Assembly (NCBI GenBank): GCA_038530575.1
Contig: JBCBCP010000072.1
Location: 1 to 13,783, forward strand
Length of the DNA: 13,783 bases
From: JBCBCP01 sp038530575
Lineage (GTDB): Bacteria; Pseudomonadota; Alphaproteobacteria; Rhodobacterales; Rhodobacteraceae
Direction of reading: 5' to 3'
The position numbers and the translations under genes were made by a program. The notes under the pieces are model-generated. The model had not been told where the DNA came from, ran no database searches, and worked only from the letters and a program-made list of their open reading frames with translations. Position 1 is the first letter of the stretch. The number at the start of each line of letters is the position of its first letter. Shown piece after piece: positions 13,543 through 13,783 of this stretch.

Positions 13543-13783
13543 CGATCAATCTCTCCGAACACGATGTCCATGGTGCCGATGATCGCCGCCACATCCGCGA
13601 GCTGGTGGCCCTTTGAGATGTGATCCATCGCTTGCAGGTGGTTGAAGCCCGGCGCGCGCAGCTTGGCACGGTAGGGTTTGTTGGTGCCGTCGGCCACGAG
13701 GTAGACGCCGAATTCGCCCTTGGGCGCCTCTACGGCGGCGTAAACCTCGCCCTCTGGGACGTGGAAGCCTTCGGTGTAAAGCT
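13539..13783 (-). CDS. nuoD: NADH-quinone oxidoreductase subunit D, 3' end (window edge)
   Basis: The last 80 codons of the 49 kDa subunit, which builds the quinone-reduction site with NuoB. Readable text: LYTEGFHVPEGEVYAA, then APKGEFGVYLVADGTNKPYR, LRAPGFNHLQAMD and the terminal ADVAAIIGTMDIVFGEIDR, all diagnostic of NuoD (hydrogenase large-subunit-like fold). The final FGEIDR replaces the nickel-ligand C-terminus of hydrogenases. The gene runs off the right edge. Its TGA overlaps the next start as GTGA. Confidence 0.97.
   Translation of the reverse strand, partial: LYTEGFHVPEGEVYAAVEAPKGEFGVYLVADGTNKPYRAKLRAPGFNHLQAMDHISKGHQLADVAAIIGTMDIVFGEIDR

Noticed and set aside
11995..13623. A 542-codon open frame on the plus strand
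   Set aside because: It lies antisense to nuoE and the DUF4267-like gene; composition is Arg-rich with no family motif. It is the usual shadow of GC-rich codon use on the opposite strand.

Overview
The window is most of an alphaproteobacterial nuo operon (respiratory complex I, proton-pumping NADH:quinone oxidoreductase), transcribed entirely on the minus strand. It comes from a member of the Rhodobacterales, probably the Roseobacter side. The reasons are high GC content, the gene order nuoD-E-F-G-H-I-J-K-L with extra reading frames interleaved, subunits closely resembling Paracoccus/Rhodobacter complex I, and small accessory families (DUF5333-like, DUF5337-like, HHH-tailed NuoE) that I associate with this order. 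No gene on the plus strand is supported, and I see no tRNA, rRNA, CRISPR array or insertion sequence.

In transcription order (high to low coordinates): the last 80 codons of nuoD; a four-helix small membrane protein (DUF4267-like); nuoE with a C-terminal helix-hairpin-helix (HHH) extension; a membrane-anchored protein ending in a near copy of that HHH domain; a 70-aa two-helix protein (DUF5337-like); nuoF. A non-nuo block then separates nuoF from nuoG: a secreted Cys-pair protein, two tandem DUF3291 genes (the second broken by one in-frame stop), a MAPEG-family membrane protein, a small lipoprotein, and a DUF5333 protein that looks like a distant paralogue of the first protein of the block. 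After this come nuoG, a lipoprotein, nuoH, nuoI, a carboxymuconolactone-decarboxylase-family protein, nuoJ, a secreted Cys-rich protein, nuoK and the first 354 codons of nuoL.

NuoE (2Fe-2S N1a), NuoF (FMN, N3) and NuoG (N1b, N4, N5) form the NADH-oxidising arm; NuoI (N6a/N6b) and NuoD belong to the quinone-reducing module; NuoH, J, K and L form the membrane proton-pumping arm. All ligand residues checked are present, so the complex looks functional. Genes are packed tightly: many overlap by 1-4 bases (ATGA, GTGA, TGATG) and the largest gap is 100 bases, so no stretch over 300 bases lacks a gene. The operon promoter and terminator lie outside the window.

The main points of interest are the HHH domain shared by NuoE and a membrane-anchored neighbour, the fresh-looking nonsense mutation in the second DUF3291 copy, the probable DUF5333 paralogue pair bracketing the nuoF-nuoG block, and the number of uncharacterised secreted or lipid-anchored proteins translationally coupled to complex I subunits.
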